A stretch of 64,000 bases of DNA from Acetobacter syzygii (GTDB lineage Bacteria > Pseudomonadota > Alphaproteobacteria > Acetobacterales > Acetobacteraceae): positions 19,530 to 83,529 of the forward strand of contig NZ_BAMZ01000016.1 in NCBI RefSeq assembly GCF_000964225.1, given 5' to 3'. Numbering within the stretch: the stretch's first letter is position 1; the number at the start of each line of letters is the position of its first letter. The notes below the pieces were generated by a model, which had not been told where the DNA came from, ran no database searches, and worked only from the letters and a program-made list of their open reading frames with translations. Shown here one piece after another: positions 26,927 through 35,235 of the stretch. A program made the translations under genes and the position numbers.

Positions 26927-27415
26927 ATGACCGTACAGCCAATTATCTTTTTCCCTGACCAGCGTTTAAAGCAGATTTGTGCTCCCGTAATAGAGTTCGA
27001 TAACGCTCTACGTACCCTCACCATAGATCTGCTGGATACGCTACGCGCAGCTCCCGGTATTGGCATTACTGCCCCCCATATTGGCATTAACCAGCGCGTG
27101 GTCCTGCTGGACCTACCTCAATCCAACATGCCAGAGATTTACATTAATCCGGAAATTACCTGGCTGTCAGATAACAAAAAGCAGAATGAAGAAGGAAGTA
27201 TTTCCATGCCGGGTATTTCGGCTCCTGTCGAACGCTCAGTAACCATACGATTTTGCTACACGGATCTTTATGGCAAGGAGCACACAGAAGAAGCAGATGG
27301 ATTACGCTCCATCTGCCTTCAGCATGAGATTGATCAGCTCAACGGCATATTCTGGATACAAAGATTATCTGCCCTGCGGCGGACCCGACTTCTGACACGC
27401 TACAAAAATATATAA
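26927..27415 (+). CDS. Peptide deformylase-like protein with substituted active site
   Basis: With the ATG at 26927 the 162-residue product aligns end to end with peptide deformylase. The three family motifs are present but altered: GIGITAPHIG (44-53) has His51 where the catalytic Gln belongs; EEGSISMP has Ser91 in place of the metal-ligand Cys; and QHEIDQLNG keeps His133 and Glu134 but has Gln137 instead of the second metal His. A normal Fe2+ deformylase activity is therefore unlikely. The frame is intact with no stops, so it is maintained as a protein. The true def gene should be elsewhere in the genome. Confidence 0.85.
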   Translation: MTVQPIIFFPDQRLKQICAPVIEFDNALRTLTIDLLDTLRAAPGIGITAPHIGINQRVVLLDLPQSNMPEIYINPEITWLSDNKKQNEEGSISMPGISAPVERSVTIRFCYTDLYGKEHTEEADGLRSICLQHEIDQLNGIFWIQRLSALRRTRLLTRYKNI

Positions 27416-27460
27416 CTACCAATTTCAAATAAAGTCTTTAAAATAGACCTTCTGTATAAT

Positions 27461-28150
27461 TTACAATACACACCATTGCCGCATCATATTATGGTAGATG
27501 TTAGTTAAAGATAGAACAGACGGGTCCATATCCCCCAATCTGTCACGTAAAGACATAACCTGCATATCAAGATCAAACAGTATCTGCCTTCTGCTTTCTT
27601 CCGCAATCATTGACTGAGACCAGAAAAAAGCTGCCAATCGGGAACCTCGCGTTACTGGCGCTACGTTATGCAAAACCGTGGTCGAATAAAGCACCATATC
27701 GCCAGCAGGTAACTTGATTGTCTGCTCATGACCATTGGAATGCATGGTCAACTCCCCACCATCATATTCATCTGGGTCTGAAAAGAAGAGTGTAGAAGAA
27801 ACATCTGTACGGATCCGTGTGTGAATATCTCCCGCCCAAATTCCACGAATTGCATTATCTACATGAGCCCCAAAACTCATTCCATTTTCATATCGGTTAA
27901 ACAACGGGGGGCTTACCCGGTATGGAAGAACTGCACTATTAAAAATAGTGTTCCGCCCTAATGCGCGTAGTACAATTTGCCCCAGTTCCTGACATTCTTT
28001 AGAATTTTGAGGAAGTTGCAGGTTATTTTTAACCTTTGCAGACTGTTGCCCCGCAGTTTCACGACCATCACCCCACTGAGCAGCCTTGAGTGTTGCCTGG
28101 CAATAGGTCAGTTCATCCTGCGTTAGTAAGCCTGGAATATGTACAAGCAT
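27461..28150 (-). CDS. PKHD-type Fe(II)/2-oxoglutarate hydroxylase (PiuC/YbiX-like)
   Basis: The 229-residue protein has the double-stranded beta-helix iron site: FGAHVDNA (His96, Asp98), VLHNVAPVTRGSR (His161) and the 2-oxoglutarate Arg171. PiuC/YbiX proteins accompany catecholate siderophore receptors and are iron-regulated; their substrate is not settled. It is the third gene after a TonB receptor and a Sel1 protein, the same set as in Pseudomonas piuA-piuC regions. A 126-base AT-rich gap separates it from the Sel1 gene, so it may also have its own promoter. Confidence 0.92.
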   Translation of the reverse strand: MLVHIPGLLTQDELTYCQATLKAAQWGDGRETAGQQSAKVKNNLQLPQNSKECQELGQIVLRALGRNTIFNSAVLPYRVSPPLFNRYENGMSFGAHVDNAIRGIWAGDIHTRIRTDVSSTLFFSDPDEYDGGELTMHSNGHEQTIKLPAGDMVLYSTTVLHNVAPVTRGSRLAAFFWSQSMIAEESRRQILFDLDMQVMSLRDRLGDMDPSVLSLTNIYHNMMRQWCVL

Positions 28151-28276
28151 GGTATTACCTTAAGGCTATTTCTATTTTATATGTATTATTGACTAATAAA
28201 AATTATAATCAAAAACCAAACCCCTAAAAACCTGTCAGAACAATAAAAATTTCAATATGTTCAAATCATACATTTG

Positions 28277-29023
28277 TCATTGCAATCGCTCTCTCACCGT
28301 CAATAACAAATTTCCAGCTTTTGGATGTTCGATTGTTGGTAAAGCTTGGCTCATCGCCATCAGAATATCTGGTGTTGCCTCTGGCAAAGCCCGCTCCCAC
28401 CAGTCTAGCGCAGCCAGAAGGTGCCCTTGCTCTGCCAGAATGGTCGCATAATTATGGCAACCACGGTAATCACCACTCTCGGCCGAACGACGGTACCAAT
28501 CTATGGCTGTTGCCGACTGCTTTTCCACAACCCAGCCTTCTTCATAAAAACGGGCCATAATGTTCATGGATTTAGCATGACCATTATGCGCACCCATCTG
28601 GAAAAACTGAAAAGCTCTGGGCAAGTCGCGCTCCACACCAATACCACGCATATAAAGAATGGCCAGATTATAACGCCCCCAGTCATCATCTGCTTCTGCT
28701 GCTTTTGCATAATGATGGACAGCCTGAGGCAAATTTTTATCAACACCCCAGCCAAAATAGTAACAACGACCAAGCATGTTATAGGCAGGACCATAACCTG
28801 TTTGCGCAGCAATGGAAAACCAGGTGAAAGCCTGTGCAGGGTCTGGGGGCATAAAAACGCTGTTAAGCAGAATTTTCCCCCACAAAACCTGTTCCAGAAG
28901 GTGACCATTGGCCGCCTTCTGGAAAATTGCCTGTACATGATCCGGCAATGAGACAGCGGCAGGACGTTTACTACGTTTTTTCCTGCCGATCACACGCCCC
29001 AAAAATGAAGTGTGCCTGCTCAT
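28277..29023 (-). CDS. Sel1-repeat (TPR-like) protein of the iron operon
   Basis: The 248-residue protein (ATG at 29023; an ATG at 29029 would add two residues) contains about four Sel1-like repeats, seen as AFTWFSIAAQTGYGPAYNMLG, AVHHYAKAAEADDDWGRYNLA, AFQFFQMGAHNGHAKSMNIMA and AIDWYRRSAESGDYRGCHNYA. It has no signal peptide; the N-terminus is basic (RKKRSKR). Sel1 proteins are scaffolds. Its place between the TonB receptor and the PKHD hydroxylase matches the piu-type arrangement. The exact role is unknown. Confidence 0.85.
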   Translation of the reverse strand: MSRHTSFLGRVIGRKKRSKRPAAVSLPDHVQAIFQKAANGHLLEQVLWGKILLNSVFMPPDPAQAFTWFSIAAQTGYGPAYNMLGRCYYFGWGVDKNLPQAVHHYAKAAEADDDWGRYNLAILYMRGIGVERDLPRAFQFFQMGAHNGHAKSMNIMARFYEEGWVVEKQSATAIDWYRRSAESGDYRGCHNYATILAEQGHLLAALDWWERALPEATPDILMAMSQALPTIEHPKAGNLLLTVRERLQ

Positions 29024-29038
29024 GAACATACCGCTCTA

Positions 29039-31420
29039 TTAGTAAGATGCCGCCAGATTGAACAGGAAGGCCCGGCCGATAGAGGGCGTAACACGGTTGG
29101 AAAACAGATTTCCGTAATTCAGGCGATTGGCAAGGTTGTAGCCATTCATGCTTACCTTCCAGTGATCGTCGAAGTGATGTGATACTACGGCATCAAATTC
29201 TACATTGGCAGGAACACGGGCTGTGTTTGCCGTGTCCAGGAACACACCTTCACGCCAGGTTACGCCACCGCCAACCAGCAGATTGTAGGCTTTTTTAGGA
29301 GCAATTTCATATGTGCTCCACACAGTTGCCTGATTGCGCGGCACATACTGCACCTGTTTGCCAATATCCTTGGCTGTACCGCCAGTCGTCAGGCTGTCGT
29401 AACGGGCATAAGTGGCGATTACGTTCCAGTTTTTCAGAATCTGGCCGGACACACTGAGTTCAATACCCTGGTTGCGCTGCGTATCGCCCGAAGAGCTGAC
29501 GCTACCTGTGCTTGGGTCTGTAAGCAGCGAGTTCCCTTTTTCCAGACGGAAAATAGAAGCCGTAAAGCCAATCCGATCATGAAATGCCGAATATTTTGCA
29601 CCAAGTTCATACAACTTGCTGCGTTCCGGAGCAAATTTCTGGTTTTTAGGTGTCAGAGGTTCAGAACTGTTCGCTACATACAGCCCCAATGGAGTCGTAG
29701 ATTCCGCCCAGTTGAAATAGACCATGGCATGGTCATTAGGCGTATACATCAGGCTAACATTAGGGTTAAACGTATCCTGTTTTTGCCCTAAATGCGTATC
29801 TGCGGTTGAGGCATCGCCTCCGGTTGCATTGTAATGGCTGTTCCAGTGGTCCCAGCGGAACCCGGCCTTAACAGAGAACCATGGCACAAACCAGATCTGG
29901 TCGGACAGAAACGCCCCAACATCCGTTGCATCGCCCGTTTTCCATTCCTTCCTGCCTACACCATTGGGCATATTGGTCAGGTTGGACGCGCATTCACCCG
30001 CACCACAAAGAGCAAGCCCAGGCACATACATGGACGGATTAAGCAGGCTGGTTCCAGGCCGCGTGCTTGCATACGCATAGTTCCGGCGCCGGTCATAAAG
30101 ATGTTCAATATCCACCCCACCAATGATCTGGTGCCTGATTTTACCTGTATTAAAATTGGCAACAGCAGAGGCAACATTCTGCACAGACCAGTCGTCTTGC
30201 TGGTATGGGTTGGGGCCACCCAAACCACCATTACGCGAAATCATGGCGCTTGCCGGATTGGATGAGAAAAAAGCATTGGTGCAGGCAGTGCCACAGGCTT
30301 CCTGCGATGCAGAATAATAACGGCTGTAAAGACCACCACGTGTGTCGTTATACACAGTGACGTATTTGTTAACCTCCCATTGCAAACGACCAGTCAACAT
30401 ATCTGTGGAGGTATTATCCTGATCATAAGTTGTGCCGTACCAGTTGTTACGGTTCACGCCATATTCAGTCACAGGTTTACCATACGCTGCACCAGGTTTG
30501 GTAACAACTGGCACACCGTAATCTGGAATTCGATTGTCGGTCTGATGGAAATATTCAATGGTATAGTTAACTTTTTTACCCAAACCAAAAATAATAGAGG
30601 GTGCAATACCCCAGCGGTGCGAGTAAATATAATCACGCCCGACCATATTATTTTCATTTCCCATTCCTGTCAGACGGACAGCAATGGTATCTGTAATTTT
30701 GTGGTTAACATCCAACGTGCCGCGATAATAAGCGCCACTCCCACCAGAAAAGCTGGCGTTAACATGGTTGCCAGCATACGGCGTTTTAGTCGTAATATTA
30801 ATGGCGCCACCTGTCGTGCCATTACCAAACACCTGCGATGAAGGCCCTTTGATAACAGTTATATGGTCATAATCAAAACTGTCTCTCGTATAGACACCAA
30901 AATCCCGGAGACCGTTTTCATAAATATCGTTCTGTGCTGCAAAACCGCGGATCAGGAACTGGTCACCCGACATTCCTCCTTCACCTTCCCCCACAGAAGC
31001 CGTAATTCCGGGGACGTTCTTGAGCGCCTCATCCAGAGATTTCACATTCTGCTGCTGCATCAGAATCTGCGGCACAACGTTAATTGTCTGTGGGGTATGC
31101 AGCACGTCATCCTGCATTCGGCTAAACCCGATGGATGAACGCAAGGTGTTCATGGGGGAGGCAACAACGGTCCATTGCTCGACCTCGGTGCCATCTGCAC
31201 GCTTTAGGGTTTCAGGCCCTTTCCCTTTGGCATTTGTCAAACTGGCTGCACCATCGTGTTCAGCCTGCTGCGTGTTGTTTTTTGCAGTATGGCTATGACT
31301 GGCAGGGTCCTGAGACTGCTGTGCATCATCAGCCAAAGCAGGCAGCACGTTCCAGCTCATGGCAAGACCAACAGCCAAAGGCACAGGGTTAAGGTGGTGG
31401 CGGATAGGAGATGAACCCAT
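29039..31420 (-). CDS. TonB-dependent siderophore receptor (PiuA/Fiu-like)
   Basis: The 793-residue outer-membrane receptor has a signal peptide ending near LPALADD, then an N-terminal extension. A plug domain follows (VNVVPQILMQQQNVKSLDEAL, FLIRGF, DSFDYDHITVIKGPSS, GTTGGAINITTKTP), then a 22-strand barrel ending in FLFNLAASY with a terminal aromatic. The partner genes (Sel1, PKHD hydroxylase) point to a catecholate-type ferric siderophore. Two Fur-box-like sites upstream suggest iron repression. The exact ligand cannot be read. Confidence 0.93.
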   Translation of the reverse strand: MGSSPIRHHLNPVPLAVGLAMSWNVLPALADDAQQSQDPASHSHTAKNNTQQAEHDGAASLTNAKGKGPETLKRADGTEVEQWTVVASPMNTLRSSIGFSRMQDDVLHTPQTINVVPQILMQQQNVKSLDEALKNVPGITASVGEGEGGMSGDQFLIRGFAAQNDIYENGLRDFGVYTRDSFDYDHITVIKGPSSQVFGNGTTGGAINITTKTPYAGNHVNASFSGGSGAYYRGTLDVNHKITDTIAVRLTGMGNENNMVGRDYIYSHRWGIAPSIIFGLGKKVNYTIEYFHQTDNRIPDYGVPVVTKPGAAYGKPVTEYGVNRNNWYGTTYDQDNTSTDMLTGRLQWEVNKYVTVYNDTRGGLYSRYYSASQEACGTACTNAFFSSNPASAMISRNGGLGGPNPYQQDDWSVQNVASAVANFNTGKIRHQIIGGVDIEHLYDRRRNYAYASTRPGTSLLNPSMYVPGLALCGAGECASNLTNMPNGVGRKEWKTGDATDVGAFLSDQIWFVPWFSVKAGFRWDHWNSHYNATGGDASTADTHLGQKQDTFNPNVSLMYTPNDHAMVYFNWAESTTPLGLYVANSSEPLTPKNQKFAPERSKLYELGAKYSAFHDRIGFTASIFRLEKGNSLLTDPSTGSVSSSGDTQRNQGIELSVSGQILKNWNVIATYARYDSLTTGGTAKDIGKQVQYVPRNQATVWSTYEIAPKKAYNLLVGGGVTWREGVFLDTANTARVPANVEFDAVVSHHFDDHWKVSMNGYNLANRLNYGNLFSNRVTPSIGRAFLFNLAASY

Positions 31421-31436
31421 ATTTGTACAGCCTGAA

Positions 31437-31455
31437 AATAATGATTATGATTCGC
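31437..31455. promoter_or_regulatory. Fur-box-like site 1 upstream of the TonB receptor
   Basis: AATAATGATTATGATTCGC matches the 19-base Fur consensus GATAATGATAATCATTATC at 14 positions by hand count. It ends about 17 bases before the receptor start on the reverse strand. Confidence 0.6.
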
Positions 31456-31469
31456 AACCGCACATATAT

Positions 31470-31488
31470 GTAAATACGAATCATTATC
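31470..31488. promoter_or_regulatory. Fur-box-like site 2 upstream of the TonB receptor
   Basis: GTAAATACGAATCATTATC matches the Fur consensus at 14 of 19 positions by hand count, with the right half perfect. It is 15 bases beyond site 1, as in cooperative Fur promoters. Confidence 0.6.
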
Positions 31489-31949
31489 AACATAGAAAGT
31501 GCGTGAGAGGTTCCATACTCACCCACAAAAAGGCGAGAAAGCCTCGGGGCCACTTAATTTTTTCCATAATCTGATTATTATATATACAAGAAACAAAAGT
31601 GTGATGAAAAAGACACTCTGCGTTGCAGATACAAATCAGCAGAGAAGTGACTTACTGTTATCCAATAGGACAAGGGCAGGGATCATGCTGATTTGTATTT
31701 TATTATATATAGATAAAATTAAGTAAAATAACCTGCACTTCAGATGTTTTTGTCAATCTGCAATCAGCCTGACTTGCAATAGCAGGAACCTGAAAGTGTT
31801 TTGGATTTGCTGCCGTAAGCCTTAGTCCAAGCACATCAGATGTCATGCCCCTATCTTCGTTCCATCATTTTGGAATATCGCAAGACATAAAAACATCATA
31901 CATAGCCTCAACACGAGGGCTATCAGCATTTTTATTTTTTAAGAGGGGA
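31489..31949. other. Gene-poor intergenic stretch, possible untranslated RNA
   Basis: I see no convincing protein gene here. It holds a long-range inverted repeat (31629-31641 with 31686-31698, 13 perfect bases, 44-base loop) and, near its right end, a forward-strand hairpin (31902-31923) followed by a T-rich run to 31940 that looks like a terminator with no gene before it. This could end a small forward transcript. Short frames in the region lack ribosome sites and family resemblance. Confidence 0.4.
31902..31940 (+). terminator. Orphan terminator-like hairpin
   Basis: ATAGCCTC-AACAC-GAGGGCTAT forms an 8-base stem with one bulged base, followed by CAGC and a long T-rich run. No forward gene precedes it within 10 kb except possible small RNAs. 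Confidence 0.45.
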
Positions 31950-32023
31950 TGGAGGTCCGGGCGGGAATCGAACCCACATACGCGGATTTGCAGTCCGCTA
32001 CATCACCATTCTGCCACCGGACC
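31950..32023 (-). tRNA. tRNA-Cys (anticodon GCA)
   Basis: On the reverse strand the acceptor arms GGTCCGG and CCGGACC pair and a genome-encoded CCA follows the discriminator T. The anticodon loop is CTGCAAA (GCA at 31989-31991), with a five-pair stem GCGGA/TCCGC. The T-loop reads GTTCGAATC. Length 74 with CCA. It is a single gene, not part of a visible tRNA cluster. Confidence 0.96.
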
Positions 32024-32042
32024 AACGGTGTAGGATGAGAGC

Positions 32043-32071
32043 CTTATGTCCTTTTCTTTCAAATTGGTCAA
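32043..32071 (-). promoter_or_regulatory. Probable promoter of tRNA-Cys
   Basis: On the reverse strand TTGACC (complement of 32066-32071) and CATAAG (complement of 32043-32048) are 17 bases apart, and the second is about 20 bases before the tRNA 5' end. Confidence 0.5.
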
Positions 32072-32175
32072 GACGTTGTGTTGTGCCAATTTCAAAACAG
32101 TATGCCAGACAGACTCTCGCACAGGATCAGTTCCATGCCGATTAAGCAGATGGTCAATCAGAAAGAGGACGCAAC

Positions 32176-32889
32176 ATGAACGCCCATGCGACCACCGCCA
32201 CGCCTAAGGGACAACAGTCAATGGATGCAACCATGTACGCCGAAGCCCGCAATCTGATGGTAGATGACCAGCTTCGCCCCTCAGAAATTACTGATTCGCG
32301 CATTCTGGACACCATGCGCCATCTTCCGCGTGAGCTATGCGTTCGCCCTGATCTGCAAAATGCTGCTTATGCAGATACAAGTCTTCCTCTGGCCCAGGGG
32401 AGAGTTCTACCTCAACCCTTACTGACTGCGCGTCTTGTACAAGCCACGCCCCCCCATGCTCACGAGCGTGTTCTGGTTGTAGGGGCATCTACAGGTTATA
32501 CGGCGGCTCTTTTTGCGCACCTTGACCTGCATGTTACAGCACTCGAATCGAACTCCTCACTCGCACAGGCTGGACAAACATTCTGCCAGACATACGCCCC
32601 AACTGTTGTCTGGCATCAAGCCCCCCTGAACAAAGGGGTTTTAGATTCGGCACCGTATGACCTGATTTATTTTGATGGTTGCGTTGCCGCACTTCCGGAT
32701 TTTTGCAACGACCAACTCTCTGCCCAAGGCCGTGTGGTCGGCTTATTGCAACGGAACACTTCCTTGGCAGAGGCTTTTCTGGCCGTTAGGGAAGCAGGGT
32801 ATTCCAAACCGTTCAGATTAACATTTCTGTTCGAAGCGCAAGCTCCGCTACTGCCGGATATCATCCCCGAATCTGCTTTTTCTTTTTAA
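32176..32889 (+). CDS. Protein-L-isoaspartate O-methyltransferase family protein
   Basis: An AGAGGA site precedes the ATG at 32176. The 237-residue protein has the family N-terminus (ARNLMVDDQLRPSEITDSRIL) and the SAM loop VLVVGASTGYTAALFAHL at about residues 96-113. This branch, found before tolC in many alphaproteobacteria, is a shortened homologue; whether it repairs isoaspartate is uncertain. tolC follows 127 bases later. Confidence 0.88.
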   Translation: MNAHATTATPKGQQSMDATMYAEARNLMVDDQLRPSEITDSRILDTMRHLPRELCVRPDLQNAAYADTSLPLAQGRVLPQPLLTARLVQATPPHAHERVLVVGASTGYTAALFAHLDLHVTALESNSSLAQAGQTFCQTYAPTVVWHQAPLNKGVLDSAPYDLIYFDGCVAALPDFCNDQLSAQGRVVGLLQRNTSLAEAFLAVREAGYSKPFRLTFLFEAQAPLLPDIIPESAFSF

Positions 32890-33016
32890 CTTCCGACCGG
32901 AAAAGCACCACAGCATTGCAGCAACCTGCAAACTATAAATTGGAATTTAATATCACATCGTGGCATTGAACGAGGCCGTGAGCACATTGCGATAACTTGC
33001 AAGCAGGAGCAGCCTC

Positions 33017-34456
33017 ATGCGGCGTATTTGCGGAACCGGCCTGAGTCTGGCGGTCATACTCTGTGGAACAACCGCCTGGGCGCAAAAGTACGATGGCAGC
33101 GGCTCTCCCTCTTTTATTCCACACACATTGCAAGAAGCCCTTGCGGCAACGTACCTAACCAATCCAACCTTACAGGCTGCTCGCGCCACACTGCGTGCCA
33201 CGGACGAAAACGTGCCTACCGCTCTTGCCGGGTGGCACCCCACAGTAACCGGGCAGGTTGGGCTATCTTACTATAATGGCATTAACGATTACGCTGGCGT
33301 GGGGCATCCGCGCACGCATCAATCCTTACGCCGGTATGACACTCCGGGCTACTCGGCTGGCGTTGCCATTAACCAGCCCATTTACAGCGGCGGGAAAACA
33401 ACAGCAGCCACGCATGAAGCTGTTAATCAGGTCATGGCAGCCCGTGCCCACCTTATTTCGGTCGAACAGCAGGTGTTTAAGCAGGTTGTCAGCGCCTATG
33501 TGGGCGTCATTGAAGACGAACAACTCCTGCAATTAAACATTAACAATGAGCGGGTTCTGCAACAGCAGCTCCGCGCAACCAACGAACGATTCAGGGTAGG
33601 AGAGATCACGCGCACGGATGTCGCACAGGCTGAAGCAGCTTACGCCTCCGCACAGGCAGCCCGTCAGCAGTCTGAAGGTACCTTGCAAACCGCACAGGCA
33701 ACTTACATGCAGGTTGTTGGCATGGCCCCGCCTCCTAACCTCATTCCCCCACAGCCGCTGATTCTACCTGTTAAAAACGAACAGACAGCCGCGGCACTGG
33801 CGGTTAAAAATAATCCCGATGTTATTCACGCACTTTTTACCGAAGCAGCTCATAAAGATTCCGTGGGCGTTGCCATGTCCGTCATCATGCCCAAAGTATC
33901 TGCAACAATGGGTTATCAACGGCAGGTCAATCAGGCCCTGAATAATCAGGTGAACGACAGCAAATATGCTGCGCTCAATTTCAATGTTCCCATCTATCAG
34001 GGCGGATCGGAGTATGCCGGGGTTCGGCAGGCCAAACAACTGGCGCAAGAAGCACACCGGGAGGTGGATATTCAACGGCGCTCCGCCGCGCAGGATGCCG
34101 TTTCCAACTGGCAGAAACTCGTCACTTACCAAGCATCAATCGCCAGCAATCGTATTGCAATCAAGGCTGGTACCGTAGCACTGGATGGTGTGGAGCGGCA
34201 GGCCATGGTTGGCACCAGCACAACGCTGTCCGTTCTGCAGCAACAGGAAACCCTTTTGCAGGCTCAGGTCGCTCTGGTGCAGAGCTTGAGCAACATGGTC
34301 ATTGCCTCCTACAATGTGGCCGCTGCCATTGGACGCCTTACTGCAACCGATCTGAAACTGAATGTTCCCCTTTATGATGACAAAGCATACTATAACGCGG
34401 TAAAGGATCGACTATGGGGGTTGAACGATTATGCGCTCAACCAGCCGGGTCGATAA
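33017..34456 (+). CDS. tolC: TolC-family outer membrane efflux protein
   Basis: The 479-residue protein has a signal peptide (LSLAVILCGTTAWAQ) and two OEP repeats with long amphipathic helices, e.g. FRVGEITRTDVAQAEAAYASAQAARQ near residues 190-215 and the related VGTSTTLSVLQQQETLLQAQVAL near 395-420. It forms the trimeric tunnel used by type I secretion and RND pumps. Its place between the isoaspartyl methyltransferase homologue and the PopZ-like gene is the standard alphaproteobacterial order. Confidence 0.94.
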   Translation: MRRICGTGLSLAVILCGTTAWAQKYDGSGSPSFIPHTLQEALAATYLTNPTLQAARATLRATDENVPTALAGWHPTVTGQVGLSYYNGINDYAGVGHPRTHQSLRRYDTPGYSAGVAINQPIYSGGKTTAATHEAVNQVMAARAHLISVEQQVFKQVVSAYVGVIEDEQLLQLNINNERVLQQQLRATNERFRVGEITRTDVAQAEAAYASAQAARQQSEGTLQTAQATYMQVVGMAPPPNLIPPQPLILPVKNEQTAAALAVKNNPDVIHALFTEAAHKDSVGVAMSVIMPKVSATMGYQRQVNQALNNQVNDSKYAALNFNVPIYQGGSEYAGVRQAKQLAQEAHREVDIQRRSAAQDAVSNWQKLVTYQASIASNRIAIKAGTVALDGVERQAMVGTSTTLSVLQQQETLLQAQVALVQSLSNMVIASYNVAAAIGRLTATDLKLNVPLYDDKAYYNAVKDRLWGLNDYALNQPGR

Positions 34457-34486
34457 TGTTAAGCCAGAAGTAGCAGGGATGTTTGT

Positions 34487-35104
34487 ATGGTGTCGCCTCA
34501 GGACTCATCTGAAGAGACAGGTAAATCAGTAGCAGATACCCTGTCTTCCATTCGGCAGGTACTGCATGATGAGCACCTTTCGGCTACAGCAGCACATGCC
34601 CCGGAGCCACAGGATGATCAGGACGACGATGTGCTCGTCCTGTCCCCATCCATGATGGACACAGCACAGCCGGAAGAAAAAACCCCGGCTGTGCCCACAA
34701 ATCCCACTGTTGCAGCCCGAACAGGCCGCAACACGGATCTTGTGCAACCGCGGGCTGTGGACCATGATGAAGTATTATCTGTAACGGATCTCAGGCAGAT
34801 CGAACTCAACAAAAAGGCTGAACATACCATGTCTGGTCCATTGCCCATCCCTTTGAATGACGAAACGGTTTCCGATACCGCCAATTCATTTGCTGTTCTG
34901 CAGAAAAGCCTGCAAGAAAAATATCTTAGAGAACATGAGGAGAGAAAAGTGGCTGTCACGCATGAAGGGTCTCTGACGGTTGAAGACATCGTGCGCCAGG
35001 AAGTGCGCGTTTTCCTCAAAAAATGGCTTGATGCCCATCTGGCAAACATTGTCCAGACTGCTGTGCGCAAGGAAGTTGAACGCCTGACACAGCGCGGACT
35101 GTAA
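34487..35104 (+). CDS. PopZ-like polar organizing protein (DUF2497)
   Basis: The 205-residue protein has the PopZ plan. A short N-terminal helix (VADTLSSIRQVLHDE, compare EEILASIRRIISED in Caulobacter) is followed by a long acidic, Pro-rich disordered centre and a C-terminal helical oligomerisation region (LTVEDIVRQEVRVFLKKWLD then VRKEVERLTQRG). PopZ forms a polar matrix that anchors the ParB/origin complex. It starts 30 bases after tolC, and valS follows. The central linker is longer than in Caulobacter PopZ. Confidence 0.85.
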   Translation: MVSPQDSSEETGKSVADTLSSIRQVLHDEHLSATAAHAPEPQDDQDDDVLVLSPSMMDTAQPEEKTPAVPTNPTVAARTGRNTDLVQPRAVDHDEVLSVTDLRQIELNKKAEHTMSGPLPIPLNDETVSDTANSFAVLQKSLQEKYLREHEERKVAVTHEGSLTVEDIVRQEVRVFLKKWLDAHLANIVQTAVRKEVERLTQRGL

Positions 35105-35235
35105 GGTTTTTCCTCTGCTGCTTCTGTCTCTGCTATATTGCAGGGAAGCAGAGGTACCCTGTGGTCTGTTAGTTGCTCTGCAAAGGCGGGGGCGAGATGC
35201 CTGCCGCCTTTTTTACGTGGTGTGGTTGGATAAAT

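Noticed and set aside
30380..30841. 153-residue forward ORF within the TonB receptor gene
   Set aside because: It is a shadow frame opposite a full-length receptor with clear motifs.
31845..32033. Forward ORF covering the tRNA-Cys region
   Set aside because: It is the antisense of the tRNA gene; peptides such as SGRESNPH are a well-known artefact of this.
35112..35154. Hairpin CCTCTGCT/AGCAGAGG before valS as a T-box or riboswitch
   Set aside because: Arms are only eight bases with a 27-base loop, no T-box sequence is present, and T-boxes are not expected in this group.
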